9,821 nt of DNA from Bacteroidales bacterium UBA4318 (GCA_002393895.1 DGUE01000058.1:1-9821); one strand, 5' to 3'. Positions 1-6,440 are shown, counted from the first letter of the stretch. Notes: a model not told the origin generated them from the sequence alone. Translations and numbers: made by a program.

Positions 1-354
1 GACAGGGAATGCGGGATCCCGCCTTTCGAAATCATCAAGCAGTACCGGAGTTCATTCTCCGCCAACTTCTGGCAGCTGATTGCCAGGATGTTCGGGCAGA
101 ACCTGAAGAAACGTTACGACCCGGAAGGAGAGGACGCGAAACTCGAAGAACTGGTGGGTATATGGAACAAAGGGCACTGGGACTCGTTCTACTTCGCAGT
201 ATTCTTCGAGCAACCGAAGAAAACCGTCATCAAGCGCGACTACCTCAAGAGCACCGTAGCCTCGCGCGAAGACAAGCGCAGGCGCAAGGAAGAAGAAGCC
301 AAGCTGATGCGCGATGGCCTCAAGGAAGCCAAGGAGATGCTGAAAGAAGATTAA
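1..354 (+). CDS. Unrecognised protein, C-terminal 117 residues (5' end outside window)
   Basis: The frame is open from base 1 to the TAA at 352-354, so the gene begins upstream; the ATG at 88 is an internal methionine, since the residues before it (ending NFWQLIARM) look equally coding. I do not recognise the family. The visible part has an aromatic-rich stretch (FWQLIARMFG, then WNKGHWDSFYFAVFF) that is too charged around it to be a sure membrane segment. The last 40 residues are very rich in Lys, Arg and Glu and probably form a long helix or coiled coil. There is no signal or lipobox in the visible part and no catalytic motif I can name. The gene ends on the LpxH-like gene facing it, sharing the four bases TTAA. 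That this is a real gene is fairly sure, because the reading frame is uninterrupted and the other strand is free here. Its function is unknown. Confidence 0.72.
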   Translation, partial: DRECGIPPFEIIKQYRSSFSANFWQLIARMFGQNLKKRYDPEGEDAKLEELVGIWNKGHWDSFYFAVFFEQPKKTVIKRDYLKSTVASREDKRRRKEEEAKLMRDGLKEAKEMLKED

Positions 355-1136
355 AAGACGGTCAGTTCCGTACCTTCGAAGCAGGCGTAGTGGGGGGCTG
401 TGTCGCCTATCCAGTCTTTGAGGACGATCAGGCGGCCGCCGGATGGCAGATCCATATCCACTGCATCGTGGAAGTGTCCGAAGATGAAATAGTCGATTCC
501 GACTTCTTCATCATGTCTATCAGGGGCTCCGCCCCTAATGTACCCTGCCGACGCCGTGCGCCGGTTGAATTCCATACAAAAACGGTAGAGGGGTTCGTCC
601 GCTCCGCGGAACTTGTAGCCACCGTGTTTGCGGCGGTTGGAATTGCTCCAGTCCGTGCCGAAGCGGTAGGCCAGCCATGGATGCAGCTGATTGAAAAGCA
701 CCTGGCAGACACGGCTGTGGAAGATGCGCAGCATCAGCCTGTATCCCCACTTGGCGCCGCCCAGGCCATCTCCGTGGCCAAGCAGGAAACGCTTGCCCCC
801 GAGTTCCAGCTCCTGAGTCTGGGGCAGCACCTTCACCCCCATATCCTGCCAGAAAGAATAAAGCCAGATATCGTGGTTGCCGGGGATGTAGTACACCTCG
901 ATTCCGTCGTCCACCAGATTCAGTATCTGCGCGGTCACACGGGCGGCTTCGCGTGGAATCACATCCCTGTATTCATACCAGAAATCCCAAATATCCCCGA
1001 GCAGCCAGAGAGCCTTTGTATCGGGCTTGCGTATGCTCTTGAGCCACTGCACGAAGCGCTCCTCGCGCCCGGCCGGGTCATTGGCCTTGAGCCCGAGGTG
1101 CACATCTGCGACAAAATAAGTCTTCGACCTCTCCAT
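351..1136 (-). CDS. lpxH: LpxH-like UDP-2,3-diacylglucosamine diphosphatase (calcineurin-like metallophosphoesterase)
   Basis: This 261-residue protein belongs to the metallophosphoesterase superfamily and most resembles LpxH, the cytoplasmic, membrane-associated enzyme that cleaves UDP-2,3-diacylglucosamine to lipid X and UMP in lipid A synthesis. The metal-binding blocks are present in order: DVH (D11, H13), GD (D48, in LLGDIWDFW), GNHD (N87, H88, D89), the GHGD block (H121) and GHFH (H221, H223). The length is close to that of the family (about 240-260). The third block reads GNHD where E. coli LpxH has GNRD, so substrate identity is less certain than fold. The ATG at 1134-1136 directly abuts the uppP stop codon, with no base between, which points to translational coupling. 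It is the last gene of the ftsX-DUF3098-uppP operon, an envelope setting that suits lipid A synthesis. An alternative is a related phosphoesterase acting on another nucleotide-linked lipid. Confidence 0.8.
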   Translation of the reverse strand: MERSKTYFVADVHLGLKANDPAGREERFVQWLKSIRKPDTKALWLLGDIWDFWYEYRDVIPREAARVTAQILNLVDDGIEVYYIPGNHDIWLYSFWQDMGVKVLPQTQELELGGKRFLLGHGDGLGGAKWGYRLMLRIFHSRVCQVLFNQLHPWLAYRFGTDWSNSNRRKHGGYKFRGADEPLYRFCMEFNRRTASAGYIRGGAPDRHDEEVGIDYFIFGHFHDAVDMDLPSGGRLIVLKDWIGDTAPHYACFEGTELTVF

Positions 1137-1934
1137 TTATGCAAAGATGAGAACCAGCACGCCTACTATGGCGCAGTAGAGGGCAAACCAGCTGAGGCGG
1201 GCGCGGCGCACCAGCGCAATCATCACACTGCAGGCGAAGAGCCCTGAGAGGAATGCGGCGAGGAAGCCTACCGCAAGCGGCAGCAGGCCTATGGAGGAAG
1301 CCGCCATGTCCCCGCCCACAACATCCAGAAAGGCTTCCCCGAGTATGGGCACGAGAACCATCAGGAAGGAGAACTGGGCCATCACATCGCGCTTCACGCC
1401 GCAGATAAGACCGGTGGAGATGGTGGTGCCGGAGCGGGAAAGCCCGGGAATGACCGCGCAGGCCTGTCCGATGCCGACTACCAGCGCCTGCCACCACCGT
1501 ATGCCGTTGCGGGCACCGTTTTCGGCCTGAGCCTTCTTGGATGCGAAATCCGAGAAGAAGAGAAGCATAGCCGTCACTATCAGCGCCAGCCCCACTACCA
1601 TCATCGATTCGAACAGGCTCTCGACATAATCCTTGAAGAACATGCCCACCACGAACACAGGGATCATGGACACGAGTATCTTGAGGATGTAATCGGTTTC
1701 GTCGTTCATCTTGAACTTGAAGAGCCCTTGCAGGAGTTTCAGTATCTCCTTGCGGAAAACCACTATGGTGCTGAGCACCGTGGCGGCATGCACGGTGACT
1801 TCGAACACGAGGTCCCCGGAAGCCTCGACTCCGAGGAGTTCACGGCCGATGGCCAGATGGCCGCTGCTGCTCACGGGCAGGAATTCGGTAAGGCCCTGCA
1901 CCAGGCCGAGTATCAATGCTTCCAGCCAGCTCAT
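1137..1934 (-). CDS. uppP: Undecaprenyl-diphosphate phosphatase UppP (BacA family)
   Basis: This inner-membrane enzyme removes a phosphate from undecaprenyl diphosphate, so the lipid carrier for peptidoglycan and surface polysaccharides can be reused. The protein has 265 residues, the usual length. It carries both family signatures: GLTEFLPVSSSGHL at residues 14-27 (E17 and H26 correspond to E21 and H30 of the E. coli enzyme) and PGLSRSGTTIS at 163-173 (R167 corresponds to the essential arginine). Position 13 is Gln where E. coli has Glu, a common variant in the family. Several hydrophobic segments agree with the known polytopic fold. The start codon overlaps the stop of the DUF3098 gene as ATGA (1931-1934), and the stop abuts the start of the LpxH-like gene, so all three are probably cotranslated. 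Overproduction of this family gives bacitracin resistance, hence the old name bacA. Confidence 0.96.
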   Translation of the reverse strand: MSWLEALILGLVQGLTEFLPVSSSGHLAIGRELLGVEASGDLVFEVTVHAATVLSTIVVFRKEILKLLQGLFKFKMNDETDYILKILVSMIPVFVVGMFFKDYVESLFESMMVVGLALIVTAMLLFFSDFASKKAQAENGARNGIRWWQALVVGIGQACAVIPGLSRSGTTISTGLICGVKRDVMAQFSFLMVLVPILGEAFLDVVGGDMAASSIGLLPLAVGFLAAFLSGLFACSVMIALVRRARLSWFALYCAIVGVLVLIFA

Positions 1935-2155
1935 TCCTTATCCCTCCTCACTATGGCTATTATCTCGACTATTATCCCGGCCACGATCACTACCGGAGCC
2001 GCCACCAGACGGCGGAAATCGAACATCGAATAATTGAATGTCTGCGGATCTTCCGGTCCGCCGCCCATCATCAGGATGAATCCCGCCACCATGACCAGCA
2101 GGCCGGCGAGAAGCAGTTTGAGACCCTTTCGGGTAATAGCAGGTTTATTGTCCAT
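1931..2155 (-). CDS. DUF3098 family small membrane protein
   Basis: This 74-residue protein has two predicted membrane helices, about residues 11-31 and 50-69, with short charged ends. Between them lies the conserved family pattern: a Gly run, then PEDPQTFNYSMFDFRR and a second helix beginning VAAPVV. I recognise this as DUF3098, a Bacteroidota family of unknown function usually found between ftsX and uppP, as here. Placement 3 bp after ftsX and overlapping uppP by 4 bp makes it an integral operon member. Its conservation beside FtsX suggests a role in the divisome or envelope, but that is inference and no biochemical function is established to my knowledge. No enzymatic residues stand out. 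Confidence 0.9.
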   Translation of the reverse strand: MDNKPAITRKGLKLLLAGLLVMVAGFILMMGGGPEDPQTFNYSMFDFRRLVAAPVVIVAGIIVEIIAIVRRDKE

Positions 2156-2158
2156 TTT

Positions 2159-3037
2159 CTAGTAGTATAAGGAATCTTCGCTCGCCAGGGCGAGTTTGTT
2201 TACTGTAAAGAAAGTGGCCAGCAGGCAGATGAGCACGCCGCACGCGAGCACGGTGCCTCCGACCATCAGCAGGATATCCGTGGTGAACAAGCCGGAAATC
2301 TGGGGGAAGGACCTCCGCACCAGCACCAGCACCCCGTAGAGGGCCCCGCAGGTGATCAGGCCGGACACCAGCCCCTGCACCAGGGCGGAAAGCATGAAGG
2401 GGCGCCGGATGAACGCGCGCGTGGCACCCACCAGGCGCATGGTGTGTATGGTGAAGCGCCGCGCATACAGGCTCAGGCGCACGGTATTGCCTATCAGTAT
2501 GAAGGAGATGAAAAGCAGCAGGAGGATGAAGACCCCCATCACGGCCGAGATGCCGGAAAGGTTGCGGTTGAGGGCTTCCACCAGGCTCTGCCTGCTCTCC
2601 ACTTCTTCCACCTCGGGGAAGGCCTGCAGCACCGGTATGATGCGCGAAAGGCTGTCGGCAGACACATAATCCGCCTTCAGGCCGACGTTGATGGAGACGG
2701 GAATGGGGGCCGTTTCGAATACGGACAGGAAATCCTCCCCGAGCATCTCCTTCAGCTCCGTTTCGCCCTGGGCCTTGCCTATGAGCTCGGTGCTGCGGAC
2801 GAAGGGCAGGGAATCGATGCGGGATGCGCAGGAGGCCGCCTGCGCCTCGGTTACGCCCTGGCCGCAAAGCAGGGATATCTGGATATTCTCCTTGAAGTAA
2901 TTGCTTACCCGGCCGGCATTCAGGATAAGCGCAGCGGCGGTGCCTATAAGCAGCAGGACCAGGCTGATGCTGATCACCGAGGACAGGTAGGCTCCCGTCA
3001 GCCGCCTTTTTATCTTTTTCTTTTCTCCTTTGGGCAT
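2159..3037 (-). CDS. ftsX: Cell division protein FtsX (ABC transporter-like permease)
   Basis: FtsX, with the ATPase FtsE, forms a mechanotransmitting complex in the inner membrane that activates peptidoglycan hydrolases at the division site. The 292-residue protein has the expected layout: a basic cytoplasmic N-terminus (residues 1-15), membrane helix 1 at about 20-39, a large periplasmic domain at about 41-160, then three helices at about 162-184, 216-240 and 254-279. The signature between helices 2 and 3 is present: RLSLYARR at 187-194 followed by MRLVGATRAFIRRPF at 200-214. The chosen ATG at 3035-3037 fits the basic N-terminus, and a promoter box lies just upstream at 3055-3062. ftsE is not adjacent; in Bacteroidota the two genes are often apart. 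It leads the operon with DUF3098, uppP and the LpxH-like gene. Confidence 0.95.
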   Translation of the reverse strand: MPKGEKKKIKRRLTGAYLSSVISISLVLLLIGTAAALILNAGRVSNYFKENIQISLLCGQGVTEAQAASCASRIDSLPFVRSTELIGKAQGETELKEMLGEDFLSVFETAPIPVSINVGLKADYVSADSLSRIIPVLQAFPEVEEVESRQSLVEALNRNLSGISAVMGVFILLLLFISFILIGNTVRLSLYARRFTIHTMRLVGATRAFIRRPFMLSALVQGLVSGLITCGALYGVLVLVRRSFPQISGLFTTDILLMVGGTVLACGVLICLLATFFTVNKLALASEDSLYY

Positions 3038-3054
3038 AGTCTCGGAAATTGCAT

Positions 3055-3085
3055 CAAAGATAGTGAATTATGGTTATTTCGAAAA
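3055..3085 (-). promoter_or_regulatory. Promoter of the ftsX operon (Bacteroidota type)
   Basis: Read leftward, 3062-3055 is TATCTTTG, an exact match to the TAnnTTTG -7 element. A TTTT at 3085-3082, 19 bases upstream, is one base off the TTTG -33 element. Transcription would begin near 3048-3050, leaving a leader of roughly a dozen bases before the ftsX ATG. No Shine-Dalgarno sequence is seen in it. Confidence 0.72.
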
Positions 3086-3092
3086 ATTTTCG
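3080..3092. promoter_or_regulatory. 13-bp palindrome between divergent promoters (possible operator)
   Basis: CGAAAA and TTTTCG flank a single central A, a perfect inverted repeat around one base. It touches the -33 region of the leftward ftsX promoter and ends immediately before the -7 box of the rightward promoter, so a bound protein could affect both. No regulator is known for it. It may be chance in an AT-rich promoter region. Confidence 0.35.
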
Positions 3093-3100
3093 TACCTTTG
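3093..3100 (+). promoter_or_regulatory. Promoter -7 element of the GT5-like/DUF4270/thioredoxin operon
   Basis: TACCTTTG matches the TAnnTTTG -7 consensus. The -33 region around 3068-3073 (TTATGG) is only a weak match to TTTG. Start of transcription would fall near 3106, about 18 bases before the ATG at 3124. That places the earlier in-frame ATG at 3070 upstream of the transcript and supports 3124 as the true start. Confidence 0.65.
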
Positions 3101-3123
3101 TTAAAATCGATTTTTTTGTCGGT

Positions 3124-3942
3124 ATGGCTGAAACAACTAAAAAAATCCTGTTCGTCAACTCGGAGATATTTCCATATCTTCCTGAGAGCGAGATTTCTAC
3201 GGTTGGGCGCTTCCTGCCGCAGGGAATCCAGGAGCGCAAAAAGGAGATCCGCTCCTTTATGCCGCGTTTCGGCTGCATCAACGAGCGCAAGAACCAGCTT
3301 CACGAAGTCATCCGCCTCTCCGGCATCAACATCGTAATCGGGGACGTGGACCATCCGCTTGTCATCAAAGTCGCATCCATCCCCGCCGCCCGCATCCAGG
3401 TATACTTCATCGACAACGAAGACTATTTCCGCCGCAAGGCCGTGTATGCCGATGCCGAAGGGCGCTTCTTCTCCGACAACGACGAGCGCGCCATCTTCTT
3501 CGCCAAGGGCGTGCTGGAAACCGTCAAGAAGCTCCGCTGGGCCCCGGATATCATCCACTGCCAGGGCTGGATCTCGCACCTGGTGCCGGTATATCTGAAG
3601 AAAGTGTTCCGGGACGATCCCATCTTCTCTTCGAGCAAGGTGGTCCTCTCCCTCTACAACGATATCCCAGAGGTCTCCTTCCCGGACAATTTCGCAGCCA
3701 AGGCCCTGGCCGGAAGCCTGCGTACGGAAGACCTTCCCATCTCCGGGAAACCGGATGGCATAAAACTTGCTGAAACGGCAGCCAAGTATTCGGACGGTAT
3801 CATACTGGCCTCTCCGGACCTGGACCCGAAGCTGGTCAAGTACTGCAAGGCGCTCAAGGTTCCCGTGCTGCCATACAAGGCAGGCAGCATAGAAGACGGC
3901 AGCTATATCGACGATTACAACGCCCTATATGACAAGTTGTAG
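3124..3942 (+). CDS. Glycogen/starch synthase-like protein, N-terminal (GT5-type) domain only
   Basis: The 272-residue protein resembles the N-terminal Rossmann half of glycogen synthases: KKILFVNSEIFPYLPESE at residues 6-23, RFFSDNDERAIFFAKGVLE at 114-132, PDIIHCQGW at 141-149 (compare PDxxHxHDW) and SDGIILASPDL at 223-233. It stops there: the whole C-terminal GT-B domain of a true synthase (about 480 residues) is absent, and the ADP-glucose-binding K-x-G-G motif near the N-terminus is replaced by STVGRFL. Short proteins like this are common in Bacteroidota and annotated as glycogen/starch synthase; catalysis is doubtful. The start at 3124 is chosen over the in-frame ATG at 3070, because 3070 lies upstream of the likely transcription start and the extra 18 residues do not look like family sequence. 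It begins an operon with the DUF4270 gene 3 bp downstream. Family assignment is secure; function is unknown. Confidence 0.85.
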   Translation: MAETTKKILFVNSEIFPYLPESEISTVGRFLPQGIQERKKEIRSFMPRFGCINERKNQLHEVIRLSGINIVIGDVDHPLVIKVASIPAARIQVYFIDNEDYFRRKAVYADAEGRFFSDNDERAIFFAKGVLETVKKLRWAPDIIHCQGWISHLVPVYLKKVFRDDPIFSSSKVVLSLYNDIPEVSFPDNFAAKALAGSLRTEDLPISGKPDGIKLAETAAKYSDGIILASPDLDPKLVKYCKALKVPVLPYKAGSIEDGSYIDDYNALYDKL

Positions 3943-3945
3943 AAG

Positions 3946-5586
3946 ATGAAACCCAGATGGATCTTTGCCGCTGCAGCCACATTGCTCTGCTGCATCGGAT
4001 GCGTAGGAGTAGATAATGAACTTGGCGGCAGCATGCTGCCCGTCAACCACACATACAAGGTAATCACCCCCTCCCCCGTGGAAATCCCCGTGCAGATGAA
4101 ACTGTCCGACAGCCTGTCGGCCTATTCTTCTTCGCGCATCACCATAGGTTCGATACGGAACGACGACGAATTCGGGCTCAGCACCCGCAGCAGCTGCGTC
4201 ACCCTTGTCCCCATGTTCGTGGAATCCCTCGACCTCGGCACCAACCCCGTGTTCAAGAGTTTCCATTTCTCGGCCATCGCGGACTCCAGCTCTGTGTGCG
4301 ACCTCAACCAGTCCAGCATCCTGCAGAGCGTGTATGTGTATGAACTCAGCGAGCCGCTGAAATCGAACTACCAGACTTACTGCAGCTCCAAGCCCGCCCA
4401 CGGAAGCGAAGTGGTCACAACCACCATCCCCATCATCGGCGACGGGGATTCGCTGAGCTTCAACTTCACCAAGGAATTCGGGGAGAAGTTCCTCACCATT
4501 ACTGAGGAGGAAAGCAAGGATATGTCGCTGTATACCAAGCGCTTCCCCGGCATCTACATCTCCACCGGCAACCCTGTGGGGCGCGGCGGTCGCTTCAACA
4601 TTTTCAAGCTCCAGCTCGAGTACGACAGCGACTACGGCTACATGAAGGGCAGCTATGCCACCCTCCGCTATAACTCCACCTGGAAGATCGACGGTAAGGA
4701 TGTGAAGAAGGATTCCGTCCTCTACTTCTACTTCTCGCCCACGGATTTCTACGATATCGATTCGCTGCTCACCAGCACTACCACCGGCAGTTTCCCGCAG
4801 TACTGCGCCAATGTGACTGGGGATGCCTCCACGGCCCTTACGGGCGACGCCACTGACTATATTTACGTAGAGGGTGGCGGCGGCGTGAAACCGGTTGTTT
4901 CGGCCAAGATGCTGAGGGACAAGGCAGTAGCGGCCATCACCGCCAACGGGCACGACCCGAAGAAAGCCGTCATCAACAAGGCCAGCATTTCCTTGCACTA
5001 CGTTGCTCCGGATCCCGATTTCGAGACCATGCACAAGGTGCCCCAGATACTGAGCCCTACCTGCCGCATCAAGACTTCAGACACCGATTTCACCTACATG
5101 GGCCTCACAGATGCATCGGACAGCAATGAAGACCAGGGCAACATCCACCGCTACCAGATGAGCTTCACCCCGGACATCACCTATCATCTCCAGAGGCTCC
5201 TCGGCGTGGAGGATGACAGCAAATTCGACGATGGGAGCTACGACATCTGGCTACTCATCCAGCACAACGACGTTGTGACCACGGTGACGGCCGGCAACAG
5301 CGAAATGAGCGACTACTACAACTATCTGGCATACCAGAGCATGATGGGCGGCATGTACGGAGGCTACGGCGGATACGGATACGGAGGCTATGGCGGATAC
5401 GGATACTCCAACTACTACAATTACGCCATGCTGGCGCAGATGTACGGGAGTTCCACCTCCAGCTCCAAAACCACTCCCACCCTGGACCGCGACCGCTACT
5501 ATTACTGCAAGCTCTACGGGCCCACCACGTCCGACGCCACCCTGCGTCCCAGCTTCAGCTTCACTTATTCCATTCCGAACGAATAA
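3946..5586 (+). CDS. DUF4270 family lipoprotein with Gly/Tyr-rich repeat
   Basis: The 546-residue protein begins with a lipoprotein-type signal: basic start, hydrophobic core at residues 6-17 and a likely acylated Cys19 (CIGC, an imperfect lipobox because Cys sits at -3). The sequence just after it, DNELGGSMLP, matches the start of mature DUF4270 proteins, a Bacteroidota family of unknown function that is often beside the short glycogen-synthase-like gene, as here. The body is rich in Ser, Thr, Asp and aromatic residues, as expected of a beta-rich exported protein, and ends with the conserved-looking RPSFSFTYSIPNE. Residues 466-493 are a Gly/Tyr/Met-rich low-complexity insert with two exact copies of GGYGGYGY. 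It probably sits in the outer or inner membrane as a lipid-anchored protein. It starts 3 bp after the upstream gene and the thioredoxin lipoprotein follows after 10 bp, so the three form one transcript. Confidence 0.88.
   Translation: MKPRWIFAAAATLLCCIGCVGVDNELGGSMLPVNHTYKVITPSPVEIPVQMKLSDSLSAYSSSRITIGSIRNDDEFGLSTRSSCVTLVPMFVESLDLGTNPVFKSFHFSAIADSSSVCDLNQSSILQSVYVYELSEPLKSNYQTYCSSKPAHGSEVVTTTIPIIGDGDSLSFNFTKEFGEKFLTITEEESKDMSLYTKRFPGIYISTGNPVGRGGRFNIFKLQLEYDSDYGYMKGSYATLRYNSTWKIDGKDVKKDSVLYFYFSPTDFYDIDSLLTSTTTGSFPQYCANVTGDASTALTGDATDYIYVEGGGGVKPVVSAKMLRDKAVAAITANGHDPKKAVINKASISLHYVAPDPDFETMHKVPQILSPTCRIKTSDTDFTYMGLTDASDSNEDQGNIHRYQMSFTPDITYHLQRLLGVEDDSKFDDGSYDIWLLIQHNDVVTTVTAGNSEMSDYYNYLAYQSMMGGMYGGYGGYGYGGYGGYGYSNYYNYAMLAQMYGSSTSSSKTTPTLDRDRYYYCKLYGPTTSDATLRPSFSFTYSIPNE
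5359..5406 (+). repeat. Tandem repeat, 2 x 24 bp, encoding GGYGGYGY twice
   Basis: Copies lie at 5359-5382 and 5383-5406 and differ at one base (C5367 against T5391), which is silent (TAC/TAT). They encode residues 472-487 of the DUF4270 lipoprotein. The frame is preserved because the unit is a multiple of three. The near identity at DNA level suggests recent duplication by slippage. Confidence 0.93.
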
Positions 5587-5596
5587 TCTCAGCTAT

Positions 5597-6139
5597 ATGA
5601 AGAAATACATTATCCTGGCAGCCGCGGTCGTTCTGGCCCTGACTGCCTGCGGGAACAAAAAGGCTTCCGCGAAACAAGACAATACCTCCGGGCAGACCAA
5701 GGCCACCCTGGTCGCAAGCACCGAAGAGGGCGCAATGTTCACCGATTTCGAAGCAGTGCAGCCGGACGGCAGCGTTGCCAAACTCTCCGACTACGTGGGC
5801 AAGGGCAAGTACATCCTCGTGGACTTCTGGGCAAGCTGGTGCGGCCCCTGCAAGCGCGAGATTCCCAATATCAAGGCCGCGTACGAGAAATATAAAGGGG
5901 ACAAGTTCGATGTGCTGAGCGTTGCCGTGTGGGACAAGCCCGAAGACAGCGCCAAGGCAGCCGCCGAGCACGGAGTGGTCTGGAACCAGATAGTCAACGC
6001 CGGGCAGGTGCCTACCGACATCTACGGCATCGAGGGAATTCCACACCTGATCCTTTTCGGCCCGGACGGCAAGATAGTCCGGCGCGGAGACGCTCTCCGC
6101 GGAGCCGGCCTGGACAAGGTCCTTTCAGAGACGATATAA
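5597..6139 (+). CDS. TlpA/ResA-like thioredoxin-fold lipoprotein
   Basis: This 180-residue exported thiol-disulfide oxidoreductase probably acts in the periplasm on disulfides or cytochrome apoproteins. The signal (residues 1-17, MKKYIILAAAVVLALTA) ends in a classical lipobox LTAC with Cys18 as the lipid anchor. A short polar linker (19-40) leads to an AhpC/TSA-type thioredoxin domain: an N-terminal beta strand pair (FTDFEAVQPDG), the active site WCGPC with C82 and C85 (in VDFWASWCGPCKREIP), and the cis-proline P149 in GIEGIPHLILFGPDG. The ATG at 5597 is chosen because it gives the intact lipoprotein signal; upstream in-frame codons lie inside the DUF4270 gene. It is the last gene of its operon, 10 bp after DUF4270, followed by a hairpin terminator. 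A role in disulfide handling of its Cys-containing lipoprotein neighbour is possible but not shown. Confidence 0.93.
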   Translation: MKKYIILAAAVVLALTACGNKKASAKQDNTSGQTKATLVASTEEGAMFTDFEAVQPDGSVAKLSDYVGKGKYILVDFWASWCGPCKREIPNIKAAYEKYKGDKFDVLSVAVWDKPEDSAKAAAEHGVVWNQIVNAGQVPTDIYGIEGIPHLILFGPDGKIVRRGDALRGAGLDKVLSETI

Positions 6140-6141
6140 TA

Positions 6142-6178
6142 AAAGAAGGCTGCCGACTGGCAGCCTTCTTTATTGTAT
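6142..6178. terminator. Bidirectional rho-independent terminator between the thioredoxin gene and acpP
   Basis: AAAGAAGGCTGCC at 6142-6154 pairs perfectly with 6159-6171 around the loop GACT, a 13-bp stem. The rightward strand continues TATTGTATTT; the leftward strand continues TATTATAT, both U-rich. It begins 3 bases after the thioredoxin stop and lies 17 bases beyond the acpP stop, so it can end both convergent transcripts. Confidence 0.9.
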
Positions 6179-6188
6179 TTGGTTGAGA

Positions 6189-6440
6189 TTACTCGGTAAC
6201 GCCAAGCTTCTCGGCAACCTTTGCGATTGCGTCTGCAACGGTGGAGATTGTGCTGGTTTCCTCATCGGGAATCTTTACACCAAACTCCTTCTCGAACTCC
6301 ATAAGGAGCTCTACGGTATCAAGGGAATCTGCACCAAGGTCGTTGGTGAAGTTAGCGGTCTCAGTAACCTCGGAGGGCTCTACGCCGAGTTTGTCGACGA
6401 TGATAGCCTTCACTTTCTTTACGATTTCTTCGTTAGTCAT
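6189..6440 (-). CDS. acpP: Acyl carrier protein
   Basis: This small acidic carrier holds growing fatty acyl chains on a 4'-phosphopantetheine arm during type II fatty acid synthesis in the cytoplasm, and also supplies acyl chains for lipid A and phospholipids. The 83-residue protein has the family's helical pattern and the attachment motif [10 protein letters not shown] with Ser39 as the modified residue; the length is a few residues above the usual 76-80. Acidic residues around the DSL motif (E44, E48, E51) fit partner binding. It stands alone: no fabF, fabD or rnc follows, as the gene meets a terminator and then a convergent gene. It has its own strong promoter at 6492-6522, which suits the high expression expected of ACP. 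Confidence 0.97.
   Translation of the reverse strand: MTNEEIVKKVKAIIVDKLGVEPSEVTETANFTNDLGADSLDTVELLMEFEKEFGVKIPDEETSTISTVADAIAKVAEKLGVTE

Noticed and set aside
1174..1186. Gln13 in UppP in place of the first Glu of the E. coli motif (E17) as a sign of inactivity
   Set aside because: Gln at this place is common in active members of the family, and the second Glu, the His and the Arg are all kept.
9..1247. A 412-codon open frame on the + strand across the first gene, the LpxH-like gene and the end of uppP
   Set aside because: It crosses three better-supported genes in other frames and shows no family resemblance; a shadow of high GC at third codon positions.
3070..3123. In-frame ATG at 3070 as start of the GT5-like protein
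   Set aside because: It lies upstream of the -7 box at 3093-3100 and so outside the predicted transcript; the 18 extra residues do not fit the family's N-terminus.
3925..5034. A 369-codon open frame on the - strand opposite the DUF4270 gene
   Set aside because: The + strand frame has a signal peptide, a family match and operon spacing; the opposite frame has a repetitive Gly/Val/Glu/His composition and no start context.
5390..5596. Earlier in-frame start of the thioredoxin gene, inside DUF4270
   Set aside because: It would bury the lipoprotein signal at internal positions; the ATG at 5597 gives a complete lipobox signal.
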